Of a stretch of 64,000 nt of DNA, positions 1-12,057 are shown piece by piece. Within the stretch, counting starts at the first letter, position 1; the number at the start of each line of letters is the position of its first letter. The notes beneath the pieces are model-generated. The model saw only the letters and a list, made by a program, of their open reading frames with translations. It made no database searches and was not told where the DNA came from. The DNA comes from Rachycentron canadum (lineage: Eukaryota > Chordata > Actinopteri > Carangiformes > Rachycentridae): positions 3,074,754 through 3,138,753 of the forward strand of contig CM076659.1 of the NCBI GenBank assembly GCA_038496675.1, in the 5' to 3' direction. Position numbers and translations under genes: made by a program.

Positions 1-3000
1 GTACAGGGAACAGTTACATCATTGCTGAACATGGGCCAACTGTCTGAATGCTGGGAAACACACAGGGAAATACCCCCCCAACCCCTTCATTCCCATCCCA
101 CCCCAACACACATCCCATCTCTCCCTCGCCTTCTGCCTTCCGCCTCATGCCACTTGCTTCTCAGAGGAGAACTACCCCACTAGCTGTGTATTCTCCTGCA
201 GCCTCATCACAAACGTCCCCGGTGACCTGCTGCACCCAGACAAAACAAGCAGAGCAGAGGAGGCCATCCAGCAGCCAGGCCTGTTTTCTGAAAAAAGGTC
301 ATCCTCACATAAACATATGAAGAAATTGTTCCAGTATGTTTGAAAGCAGTAGGGCAGGGGCACACACAAGTCATACACAAAGCAGTGACCTACATCCACA
401 GTAACACTGCACCATTGTGGAGCGGCTCCCAAAGGACTCATTAGGAACATTAATGTTCATCCACTGATATTTAACAATTTGTTTGCATAATTCTGCTTAT
501 GTGATTGTAACATTGCAAATAAATTGCAAGCTTGCTAGTTACAGTTTGTGAAAAAATTGAAATTGAAAGCTTTGCATTGGAAATGTGTATTTTTGAACCA
601 AAGCCTCAACCATTTCTTAAACATTCAGTTGTAAAGGAGTAATACATTCACACACATGCACATTTGGTGTGTACAGATGCAAACAGTGGTGTAATCTGAT
701 TTAATGAATGTACTGTTTCCACTGTAACAACATCCTTATCAAATTAGCACTCTTTTCATCACTCTACACAGTCTATTATGTAGACTGTTAATAATTTGCA
801 CTTTGCTTTATCCCTGTTGAACTTCATCCAACACAAATAAGAGCTTATGCTTTTCTTTATTGACTGAAACTGGCAAGCAGTAAAGTGATGAACCCATAGG
901 TAAAACCGTATATGTATAGACATAATGAAATTTGGTGTCCTTAGCAACCAACGCAGCACAAAGGCTCAATTCAAGACAGAAAATATGAAAAAAAAAAAAA
1001 AAAAAAAACAGCAAAAAGTGTAACACGGGCAGGGTTTCAAAGAAAACACAATACAGTGTAATAAAAGAGGAGAGATGTGTGGGTTGAATTGAAAGAAATT
1101 TAAGTTTATGTTTGTGAGCAACAGTAGAGATAAGAAAAACGAGGAGAAAGCTTTAGAGAGATCATCAGCAGAGACACGAAGGAAGAGGCAGCAAGAGACA
1201 TTTTTCCTTTTCCCTTTGCTTTCAGTAATATTTCCAAACCAGGTTCTTCATTTTGTGCAAGATTAGCCTGATTAAAAATGGAGAGGATTAAGAAAGATAC
1301 ATCCAAAGTGTCTGCTCCAGTTAGCTACAGGGCTCTAAAATGTTTGATTAATGAAACATGAATCACAGGCTGGTCCCACTGCTGCTGCTAGCATAGCTGA
1401 CATTGGGAGTTTGGCCTGACACCATTACTCAGCAGGAGCCTGGCCCACATCGCAGATCCATCAGGCCTCATGGGGCCTGGGTTTTTTTTTTTGCTGCGGC
1501 TCACTGTGAGCTATGTAAACGGATCAGCTTATCGGCCCACCTGCGCCACCAAATGAGATCCTTTAATGACACAGTGCACAGTGTAAAAGTGGGAGGAAGC
1601 AGGGAAAGAAATACAACGCTGCAAAAAAAAAAAAAAAAGACAAAACAAAAAACATATTTCATAATGTTATGCTTGTTTCAGCAAGCAAACGCTTGTGTCA
1701 TGATTTGAATGTGTACGCTGGCTGTTTGCCTGATACAGCCCAAAGCAGGCTAAGCAGAATGTAGCTGAGAAAATAGCTGCAAAACATTTTGGGTTCACCT
1801 TCAAAGAGGTCATTTCACTGTGGCTTTGGCATCTCTGCTCGCATTGCTGCAACACTGTGCGACAAATCCAGATGAGGGCTTTAAGCCACACGCTAAATCC
1901 TGTGTATTCAGTCTTTCCCCTCTGATGGGGCATGCAGGGCGAGGCTGACTAATTTAGAGGACGTTTATCCAAGGTGAAAAAAAAAAAAAAAAATCAACAC
2001 CAACCCTAATGACTAATATATTGCCCATTGTGGCTAAACAAGCATTGACAGTGTCGGGCATGTCAAAAGCCACACAATTAGTTCATTTTTCTTCTTTTTT
2101 TGACTAAACGTGCGCTGGATCATCGAAGTCACAGGACTTTAATTTCCCCCACTCATCTCTCAGCACTGCAATTTTAGATACAGCTCAGGGCGAAGGGTGA
2201 AGTTCAGCCCAGGCATAGCAGATTGTTTTTGTTGGCCTGAGTTCTGTTATACACTCATCAGCTATGGAAATGATGGCTGCTCCTTGCAGGTTTTCTACAG
2301 GAGGGACACATTTCAGGTGCCAAGAGCAACATGACCCGGACTGTTCCACTTGGAGGAGAAAATTGCATTATTTGTGTATACAAGGGGAGAGCAGTGGGTA
2401 ATTGCAAGCAGGGGCTCTAATCAGAATAAGAGTAATGAGAAATTCATCATCTTCTATTGGGACACTGAATCCTGGAGGACATTTTTTTTGAGCAGGGGGA
2501 GAGATAGGGAGCAGTACTGTTTGTGATGATGGGACTGGAGGATCAGATGGCTGGAAGAGGAGCTGACAATCGCGATCATGGTCAGTTGCATAAGCAGTCT
2601 CCCTACAGTGACATCTAACAAGGGACCATAAGGACCCCTCTCCTCTTAGGTATGAATTGAGATTTTAAGTAACCAAAGATAAAAGTTCTTCCACCACGTG
2701 AAGAAGTTTCAACTTGTCTCCTCGTGAATCTTTGGTGTAAACCCGCCTTAAACAGATGAAGCATAGCATAGAATAACCAGCTAGCCCCTTTCCATCTTAT
2801 AATACTGCTTTGCGATGCTGAGTCACTATAGCGTCCACTCTGCCCTCAGTTCAGCATGAGGATGAAGAAGTAGCGCTGCTCAAGGGGCATATTCTAACTT
2901 CCAATCTTGTAAATACAATGATCCTGAAGCTCTTGGCAAAAGACCATTATCACCACCAACACAACAACCCCCAGGAGAGAAACTGACCTCCTCATATACT

Positions 3001-4271
3001 CCCCATATAACCCCCTTTAAATATAGAGCTTGTGTGTCCACCGCTGTTGATAATGGTAGGTAATGAGAGGCGAGTGACAAAAAAATTGTATTGACCCCTG
3101 TTGATGAATACCTCAATAAAAATAAACTGTGCCAAGAAACATCACTACTGCGACACAAAGACACTGACTCATCACTAAAAGATCTCTTTCTACCCTGTAA
3201 TCCAATTATTCAAGGCCGTGCATTCACCATAGGGATCACTGAGAATGTCAAACAGTGAGCTGGTACATAATGAAAAGAAAAAATATTGACTGTTTGTGGC
3301 GTTGGCGCAGCCAGGGGAACGGTATACCTTCCCAGAAATGGAGCGGAAAAGTAGCTGGCATTCTTGTTGCCAAATAAACCACACAACACGAGGCGTTGTG
3401 GCCCTGTTGACACAAGGAAACATATTTCTGTCAGCACTCCATCAATATTTATGTTAGAGAGGCTGAGTCAGAACAGGCAGCAGTTAAACTAATCAACAGC
3501 AATGTGCTTCTGCATCTGAGCCCCGTTGCCTGTTGCATTACATCAAATTCATCTACTATAACACACACACGCAGATACACACATACACACACCCATATGC
3601 GCCGCAGACCACCAAGAAAACAAAGACAGGAAGAGGATGGAGGCTTGCAGCAACGTCTTCTATCAAAACGATGTGCGAAAGCCAGTGTTGCCGGTCTACT
3701 TTATCACCACAATTATGATTCAGCATCTGTTCCTCTTAGCGTGTGATCAGCCAGTGCTCCACCGGCGCTCAGGGAGCGGCTGGACGGCCAATCTCTAGAG
3801 ACGAGCCACAGATTGCTCTGAGGTGTTGGCATGCTGCCAAGCCAATTCTGTCCTGTCCTTTCAGATCCTTATCAAGGGCGCCAATAACAAAAGGTAAATC
3901 ACAGCTCCTGAGTGTGAGTGAGAGACTGAGACAGGGAGAAGGGTGTGTCTGCGTGTATATGTTACATCTGTGTCTTTGACACTGGTGAACATGTCTGTGT
4001 TGAATGAGTGATATGTGTGTGTGCTTATTCTATACTGTTGCAATTGCACATTTATGTGTGCGTTAGTTTCTCTGTACCTTGATGTGACTGTTCTTGGAGC
4101 ATCTTATTTGTTTGTTTTGACACGACTTGCACACATCCTTCAGAGTGTGTGTGCATGTGTTAGTGCAACAGGCCAGCCAACAGCTAATCAGCTCCCAGCT
4201 CGCATTCACCCATCCATCCTCCCTCCCCTCACCATCCTCCCTCCTTTCCTCCTCCTCTCTCCTCTGTGTAC
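1..4271 (-). other. adgra2: adgra2 intron 7 (partial; reaches the window edge)
   Basis: No coding exon was recognised here on either strand. I looked for the expected exon 8 (rest of the Ig domain, with a G-x-W-x-C motif and a YCPxERV segment) and did not see it. The stretch holds A-tracts at about 988-1008, 1622-1638 and 1978-1993, CA-rich sequence at 3560-3600, and a diverged dispersed repeat at about 2700-2935 that resembles sequence at 42.96-43.15 kb (shared core near gtagcgctgctca). Confidence 0.6.
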
Positions 4272-4485
4272 CTGGTCAGCAGGCAGCAGTCGTGGAGCAG
4301 GGTTTCCTCCACATAGACACCCCGGTCTTCCTGCGTGGTCACAATATGGCCGTTGTGACGCCACCGCAGCTCCACTGACGGGTCAACGTAGGAGGCAGTG
4401 CACTGCAGAGGGAGCCGGTCGCCACGGAAAACTAGTTGTCTCTGAGAGGGGATAAGCTGAAAGAGGGGCAGCTCCAGAGGTCCAT
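4272..4485 (-). CDS. adgra2: adgra2 exon 7: first half of the Ig-like domain
   Basis: A 214-nt exon, phase 1 at its start and phase 2 at its end, encoding residues 225-294 plus the split D224 and two bases (AG) of codon 295, expected to be serine. It opens with GPLELPLFQLIPSQRQ, then GDRLPLQC with the first Ig cysteine (C252) and the core tryptophan 265 in LRWRHNG. It ends ETLLHDCCLLT, equivalent to the ESLIHDCTFIT that precedes the next exon in Gpr124. The usual single cysteine is doubled here (C290-C291). The acceptor ends ctcatcttccag. The donor GTACAC is weaker than the others, but the reading frame, homology and exon end all agree. The second Ig cysteine must be in exon 8, which I could not find in the remaining 4.2 kb. 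Confidence 0.85.
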
Positions 4486-5143
4486 CTGGAAGATGAGAAG
4501 AGAATAAAACAGGAGGGTCAGCTTGTAAACCTTCCCTTCCCCCTCCTCCATGAAGTGGGAAGGTAGAGGAAGAGTGAGGTCATTCTTCCATCCTTGAAAG
4601 AAAAAGGCAGAACTGAGGTTTTACAGGATTGGCATTCGATACGATTTTGCCTATTTTGCCAGTTGTGTTAACACATGCATGAACTGTGACCAAATCAGAC
4701 TCATATCAAGCCTGCACCCACTACCACAGACATGCACAAACACTTATCCAATGCACACTAACACATGTGCATGCCCCGAAAACACTGTCAACACACACAC
4801 AAGCACGCACAAATCCATTCTGTCAAGGTCACACTCCTCCCCCGTCGTTCCCACATGTTGTTGCTGTTGCTGAGCGAGATGAACAGCAGCTGATAAAGGA
4901 GCGCAGCCTTGAGCGCTCTCCTGGACTCTCCTTGACTCCTTACATGTTCACACTGGAAGCCTGCCGCAACACCAGTGATAGGATTACTTACCTAGCTGTC
5001 CTCAAGCCTTTTTGCCAGAGAATACGCCAGTGGTGAGGATAGGATTAGAAGAAAGGGGAGAGCATTTCGTTCAGTGCCAGAACGTGGGAGGGGGGTTTGA
5101 TATTTCATAAAAATCCTTTAATCCTTGATCAATATAATCATAT

Positions 5144-5185
<42 letters not shown>
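5144..5185. repeat. (TG)n(TA)n microsatellite
   Basis: A TG run changes directly into about 15 TA units within intron 6. Confidence 0.95.
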
Positions 5186-5189
<4 letters not shown>

Positions 5190-8100
5190 CAAGTTAATTA
5201 TCTTCAATAATGCTAAGCCCATGTAGTTGTATAGTTCTATCAGTGTTGGTGAGCATCGAGTGGCCATATGTTTTTTTTGGATCCAGTATGAGCCCAGCAC
5301 CTTGCCAACTCACTGAATCCCCTTCAGTGCATGTTTGTTCATACAAGGCCAGACATTGCCTTGGACGTGCTCCAAAGAGCAGCGTAAGCAAGCACTTTGC
5401 CTTCGCTTGTACTCCAATCAAGTGTGGATGTCACTACCGTCTGACAGGCAATTCGATACAAGAGTCATAAAGTCTGTTATTGCTTCATGCATTGGTTTGA
5501 AAAGAAAAACACTGAAACATCCGCATTGGGTGATGTGGCTGAATGTCTACAGCCCTAAGACTTAAGATTACCACCGAGCATGGGAGCGCGCATGATTGTT
5601 TATGGTAATATAGGACCCAGTAAGCAATCGCAACCATTAACACATGCAGGGCTTTGACCTCAATTTTCTATACAAGTAATTCATAATCACAAGTGTATAA
5701 TCAAAAGTGCCACGCTTTCAAGAGCAACATTAAAAGTCTGTCACTAATATTGGATGCATTGTTGACATCTCTGTGTAATTACTAGAGCTGACCCTGTTAG
5801 AATGGTAAGACTATGATAGTGCTAAGGCTTTGTTATCTCCTGCGGGTGACACACAGCAGAAACAGCATGGGGGCCATTGACTGTTGACTTGGCTGATGCT
5901 GATACTGTTGAAACAACGCTTTGAGCCAAGGATCAGAGTGTGGCTGCTTGCCTTCAGCTGTTGGACAGTGCCAGAGCGAAATGCAGTTATTGGGTGTCTG
6001 TGTGTGCATGTGTGTGTAGAAGAAAGAGAGGAAGAGAGATGAAGACAGGGAGAGAGAGAGACATGATGATATGTATCCCTCTGTGTGTGAGTGAGGGTAT
6101 GAGAGTTCATTAGCAGTGAGGCTCAGTCTATGGAGCACACAGTGATGCACCCCCACAACCAGGGCTCTGTTAGGATACAGCTAACTTATTACCGGTACAA
6201 GCAGTCTATTAAAATGTAGCCTGGAGTAAGTCCCCACAATAATTATAGACTTACAATGAATCAATCAAATAAGAGGTAAAATTGGAATAAAATCAAAGCC
6301 CATTTCACCTGTTCACTCTCTTCGCACAGTATCAGTGATATTAAGTTATTGCCAACACAAATGGAACCTCCTAATACTGCGTCGTCGCATTAAACAAGCT
6401 CAACTGTTTAAACATATTGTGGCTTTTATTGTGAAACAGGAAACTTCAGTGTGTTATTATGATTATGTTAATAATTTACATTTTTTTCATCAATTGATCA
6501 TTTTACATGTTTGCCTGAAATTATAGCAAATAAACTGTTTAAACTGCCAATGAATAAATCTATTGACATATTCTGTCTTTAAATTATAAATTGGTAATTT
6601 AATTCTAAAATGAAGTTACTTATACTTTACAGCATACAAAAGTGTTAGTGTTATTTATTGTGCTGCCAGATTTAGTATTTACATATTTTAACAGACAGTG
6701 TGTCACTAGAAAACTGAATGCCCAGCCCACAGAGAGACAAAAGGAACTTTGATTGGCCAGCTGGTGTGTGTCAGCGAGAAGTCGTTTGTTAGGTCGAGCC
6801 AATCAGAGCTCCTGCTGCTGCTACATCATTTAAATGCAAATTCAATTCGCCAATCTGTAAAATCTTTTTAAAACGATCAATGTATTAAACGAAATTAATT
6901 ATGTCTGTAATTATTCACATGCTGGCAAATGTCATGCTCCATATTTATCTACACCTGTTTGCAGTACAAAGTTATGACGGTAACTGTTTTTAAACAAAGA
7001 CCCTTTTGGCCAAAAGATACAAATAAATTTTGTTTCCTCATCTGCTTCTATAGCCACATAGAGTCAAAGTTTTAACTTCTCAATCTTGACTTTGATCCAT
7101 AACACAACAGTTAATGAAATGAAACAAAACGTAGATATTTTCATTCTCAGATTCTCTTATATGCATTTCTAGAGTCACTTCATTATCCCTTCCTCAAAGA
7201 AACTGTCATATTACTCTTTGAAGTTCAGTCACACACCTCTTTTAAATCAGAGTATGTTGAGTTATATTTGATATTTTTATATCATTAAATTATTAGAGGC
7301 ACACCACAGGCTAAGACATTAGCCTGCACATGAAATTCAATTTAATGACATGATGCCCATAGAGAGCAATTGCACTGCTGTGTCATCATGCAATAAATAC
7401 TGCTATAGAAAGCAGAGGCTTGTCCTGCAGCATTTAATACACCATGTGAACACCACACTTTAAGTCTGCACTCAGGCTCTCATCCCAGCAGCAGTGTTAC
7501 AGAACCAGAGAGCTGTGGCTAGATGAGTAAAACAGACATCTGCCCTAACCTCAACACAGGAAGCACCTGATCCTGGCAGGAAGCTGCATGCGCCCCTCCA
7601 TTCCCCCTCATTTGCAGGCAGTACCTGACCTGTGTCAGTGGAGGGACAAGGGCTCATTGCAGGAATGTGTGGTGCAGACATCTGCTACCCATCACACCAG
7701 AACACTGGAGAAAGAAACAGATGCATCTTCTATGACACATCTTCATAAAAGCAAAAGGGGGAAATCTCAATGAAGAAATATTAATATTTCCAATGGTATG
7801 TGAGTGTGCGGGAAGGATATTTTCATCCCATCTCATAATTTTTCTTCATAACAAGAAGCTAGCAGCTTCAGCTGGTCTTGGCCAGTGTACAAAGTGAAAC
7901 CATATGAAAATAACAACCATCAAATAACATTTAAAAATATGGTTGTTAGAGCACCACACTGTATCCAATTGAAAATTGCTTAAGTCAGTGAATAAGGTAT
8001 TGTAAGATAGAGTTGTGTTGTGTAAAGGCAGATGGATCCAAGCATGGCAAGAGCAGGAGGCCCTGGACGTTATCATTGTAATCCCATAATGGATGCTTTA

Positions 8101-9040
8101 AGGTCTGAAAGGAGCGCTCTTCATACTGCCACTGGATTCCACTCATTGCTCTTTGTCCGCACATTGTGCAGAATTACCCTGTAATTGCTTTGGATTGTTC
8201 TGTGTAAATGAAAAACACATACAATTAGGATTACATAGAATAACTCCAGAAAGTCTGTGGCACAGACGTCTCAGGACGATACTGTCTGTGTTATCAAACA
8301 CACAAACTGCAGGGGGGAGAACGTGTACATGCTGGGACACATTACTCCTCATTAGTTTTCTGCCAACGCTTTAACGGCATGCATGCAGTGCATCTTCACA
8401 TAACGTCCCTTCCCTCCACACATACGCTCATGCACAAACACACAGGCATACTCCACCACTAACCAATGATTTTCTCATTCCAGAGCAATATCCCCTGCGT
8501 CAACCAGATGTAAGGAGAAGAGGAGGATGATTCTATCACATATGAGATACAATTCCCCTGTGGACTGCAGCACAGAGCATTGAGATAGAGCAATGGAGGG
8601 GAAACGGGGAGGGAGGTAGGGGGAGATTGCCTGTCTGTAGCCAGTCGTTCAGGAAAAAAAAAAAAAAAAAAGTAAAGACTTTTGGATTCCTCTTTACTGC
8701 AGCTAACAGGTTCTAGTCAGGAAAGAGGCCATTTTATTCTGGTTAAAAACTGATGCAACCATTGTTTTTTCATAAATTCAGACATAGAACTAGTCTATAA
8801 AAATTAAACGAGGAGGAAAGTTTTACACAATGCAATCTTCTTTCTTTTGTTTTTCTGCCACTCTGCTGTAGGCGAGGGCAGATATCTTGCTGTGTAGCTT
8901 TTAAATGAGGGACCCCCCACCTTTCAAAACTATAATTATAGAAAGTTTTTGCTGAGTGTACCTGATCTTCTCCACCAACCACTTCCTTGCATATTCAGAC
9001 ATTTTTACTCCTGGAAACTTTGCAGTTCAACTTTAGTCCT

Positions 9041-9190
9041 CTACCACTGGCCACTGAGCAACTACCAGCTCAGGTGTTACATGCTTTACTGGCAGCACTC
9101 AACTACTGAGAGTAATTTGAGAGGGTAGAGCTTATTCATGTACAGATTTCCATCTTTGGGATTTGAACTAGCAACCTCTGTAACACGAGT
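9041..9190 (+). repeat. Degenerate SINE-like fragment in intron 6
   Basis: ccactggccactgagcaact followed by gggatttgaactagcaacct and ctgtaacacg looks like a decayed copy of the repeat whose B-box-like segment (gggatcgaaccaccaacct) is seen at 32.1 kb. Confidence 0.35.
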
Positions 9191-11122
9191 CCCCTCCCAG
9201 TCTGGCTTTTGAAGAACCTGCTGCTCCTAAAACAGGTGGCACATAAAAGGTAAAAGATTACACAAGACTACATTATGAGATGCGGCCTGGAGTTTTCTTC
9301 CTGGAAATTTTGCACTAAATCAACGCTTTATATTAGGCTTGTCAAACAGTTCACAGCAGGAGGGGAGATAACAATGGAGAGGGAAACCTATTATCAGTAT
9401 AGATCTACTTAATCACATTCTCAGTCTGCTAACCACTTGAAAATGTGATGTTTAGTGACATTAAACTGTTTCTAGCTAATGAGAAGTCTCAGGAGGCATT
9501 CTTTAAGTGTAAAGATATCCCTTATCTCACAGATTTCAGAGCTTAGCAAAATGTCCATTCAATTTAGCCTAAAGGTCTGAAGCATTTCTTTCTTAACTTT
9601 AAAATGTTCTAAAACAAAAAAGGAAAAATAATCCAGGATTTACTGGTTGTAGGTTTGATTAAAAAAAAAAAAAAACCACACACAACATAAGGCTGCAATG
9701 ATCTTTACAAATGTAAACTGACATTTATGGAGATTTTCTGTTATCATATTAAAATCCTGAAATTTCATGGAAACAAAGTCACATATCAGCTTTCTCCATT
9801 CCCTTGTGTTCCTGCTGTTTTCCCCTCCCACATTTGTCCCCAGTCTGTTTCTGTCTGTGTGTGTATGTATAATGTGGGGCGTGGCCTTTCAGACTCAACC
9901 AACCTTTTTCGCCAAACAACCTGCACACCTGCTTCTGATCAACTCACCAAGCCCCTGCAGTAACCCCAGCTCTGAATAATACTCTTCACCAGATTGTCCA
10001 GTCACTCATATGGTGCTAGGCTATGAAAAACCTCCTAGTTTGAGTTCATGTTTGTTTGTCTCTGCTCCACATACACCTTTCATCTGCACCACCAGAAACC
10101 AGCCTTCTCCAGCTCCTTGCTGCATATGTGAACTCCAGCCTCAGATCCAAGAGCCAACCAGCTCAGCATTCAGCCCCAAGTACACCAGTTCCCTTTACTG
10201 CTGCCCATCCTTCTCTCTCTCCAGCAATCTTAGCTCCAGTCAGAAGCTTCACTTCCTAATCTTTACAATAAACTACCTTTATACAATGCCCTGCAGCATT
10301 TATAATTCATTAGTATTTTATTTTCTTCTTCATAACAGAAAACTGCTTATCTTCAAATCAGAAAACTCAAGATAGCTCTGCAGCCTCTTGTGAATGATAA
10401 ACGAAACAGAGCAATTCTGATGTCTTATATCCTGCCATTGTTTTGCTTGATAAAAAAAAAAAAAAAAAAAAGTATTTTCCTCAGGGAAAATAACTTTTCA
10501 AACACATACTTTCTGATGAAGTCTAAGGGTCAATTTCAGAACTCAAAGACCTGCTGGCTTTCACTGTGGCCTCATACTCAAGGACTAATCCACACCTGGG
10601 ATGCCAGGTGGAATCAATTAACTAATTAACAAAAGCACCAATTATGTAGAACATTATTTGTGGACTGTGGGTAAGATTATTATTAATGCTACAAATTCAG
10701 TCTGATGCAGGGAAAAAAAAAAAAAAAAACTCCCTTACTTTTACATGAACTCTAAAAGAGCTATTTGTAAGTTTTCTCGGTTTCTTGCCAGGGGGACGTG
10801 ATGCTGACTGTCACAAGAGTTTCGGCCATTGTTGTGTTTACAAGACAAGTGTTTGTAATGCGCCCTCTAAACTGTCCTATATCCTCAGGGCAGATTGGAG
10901 GCAGGTTAGCTTGCTAAAAAAAATGTGTTACAGAGTTGAAATTGATGTTTCTATCTACATCTGGAGGCAGCTCTTAGTGAGTAAAGGAATAAGTTTGATG
11001 CTGAACTTGTGAGTAAACAGTTGTTAATGCCAACGTTGGCATAGCAATAGAAAAAATTCCTGAATGAGCCAATAAATACCACTTGTCCACATTAACCTCA
11101 CTTCATTCTCATCAGTCCTTAC

Positions 11123-11286
11123 CACATCTGAGTTGTTGTTCGCGCAGGTTGCGAAACTCCAGGCCGTGGAGGTGGGTGGGGAACATGCACACGGTGTCGT
11201 TCCCAATCCTCACCGAGTTGCTTCGAGCCCAGAGGAGCAGCCACTTCAACTGACAGTCACAGAATAAGGTCTCAGTGTGGAAATGC
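11123..11286 (-). CDS. adgra2: adgra2 exon 6: LRR C-terminal cap (LRRCT)
   Basis: A 164-nt exon, phase 2 at its start and phase 1 at its end, encoding residues 170-223 plus the first base of codon 224. It holds the four cap cysteines (C178, C180, C202, C223) in the CDC...C...C arrangement. The stretch ETLFCDCQLKWLLLWAR is the strongest evidence for ADGRA2 rather than ADGRA3, since mammalian ADGRA2 has TEFLTCDCxLRWLLPWA and ADGRA3 has CDCNILWMHRW. The end, LREQQLRC, parallels LQEAQL-C of Gpr124. N198-D-T is a sequon. The acceptor ends tttcccatcag and the donor is GTAAGG. Confidence 0.88.
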
Positions 11287-11718
11287 CTGATGGGAAACAC
11301 CAGCGTACCGTAAGAAAACTGCGATTGTGTTCATGTTGCTGGATTTGAGCGACCTTCCATTGATTTCTGTAATTCAGTAGGTGTTTGTCACAGCAGGCAT
11401 TATGACATGTCATAACTGGAAAACACAGGTGTAATTGATAAAATTAATGATGGTTTCATTCCATTTGTGGGTGCCAGTTCTCAGGCTTACTGGCTCACCT
11501 ACGTGGAACAGAGCCATCGTTAATGTCATTAGTTACACCTGTGCTTCTCCTGCTATAATAAGAGATCAGCAATGAAAGCAGCATGTAACTTCCTGACCTT
11601 TTACCCTTTCCACTGCAAACTGAACAGCTGAGGTTTAATTTCAATTTTTTTAAACCACAACTTAGATAACAGAATGCATTTTGTATTCATGTATGTATAG
11701 ACTGTGTGTTTGTCTTAC

Positions 11719-11790
11719 AGAACTCTGAGGGCCACAAGGTGTGTAAAAAGCCCTATGGTCAGCGTGGAGAAGATGTTCCCAGATAGATTC
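11719..11790 (-). CDS. adgra2: adgra2 exon 5: leucine-rich repeat 4
   Basis: A 72-nt phase 2-2 exon encoding residues 146-168 plus split leucine codons. The translation NLSGNIFSTLTIGLF followed by THLVALRVL matches the fourth ADGRA repeat (N-x-SGN-x-F/Y-SSL). The acceptor ends ctcccacaaacag and the donor is GTAAGA. N146-L-S is a potential glycosylation site on the repeat face. It is separated from exon 6 by a 432-bp intron. Confidence 0.87.
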
Positions 11791-11985
11791 CTGTTTGTGG
11801 GAGAAAGACAAACACACAAGCACACAAAGAAATTAATTCAGAAACAGACCACTTTTCAACCACAAAAACCAAATTATGTATTTTGTTATGCATTACTAAC
11901 GCCATATCAAACACCATATTCTCTATACCATGCAAATTGAGCATAAAGCAATGCAATTCATGTTTTCAATTTAGGGATTACTCAC

Positions 11986-12057
11986 AATTTTGAGAGGTTG
12001 CCCAGATCGAGAAACATTTCAGGCGACAGACAGCCAATCCTGTTGTTGGATAGGTCC
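11986..12057 (-). CDS. adgra2: adgra2 exon 4: leucine-rich repeat 3
   Basis: A 72-nt phase 2-2 exon encoding residues 122-144 plus split leucine codons. The translation DLSNNRIGCLSPEMF followed by LDLGNLSKL matches the third ADGRA repeat, which carries the characteristic NNRIGCL with a cysteine (C130) inside the repeat in both ADGRA2 and ADGRA3. The acceptor ends ttttttgtctag and the donor is GTGAGT. N141-L-S is a sequon not expected from the mammalian sequences. The next intron is only 195 bp (11791-11985). Confidence 0.88.

Larger units (their letters stand above)
4486..11122 (-). other. adgra2: adgra2 intron 6
   Basis: A 6.6-kb intron with GTAAGG donor and ...cttccag acceptor. It contains a TG/TA microsatellite at 5144-5185, a very AT-rich stretch from about 6.2 to 7.4 kb, a degenerate SINE-like segment near 9.04-9.19 kb, a CT-rich stretch at 9.87-10.3 kb, and A-tracts near 8657, 9661, 10451 and 10711. 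No coding sequence was recognised. Confidence 0.7.

Noticed and set aside
1..4271. Search for adgra2 exon 8 (second half of the Ig domain)
   Set aside because: No segment with a G-x-W-x-C or YCPxERV-type translation plus splice sites was found by eye, so the exon is presumed to be outside the window.
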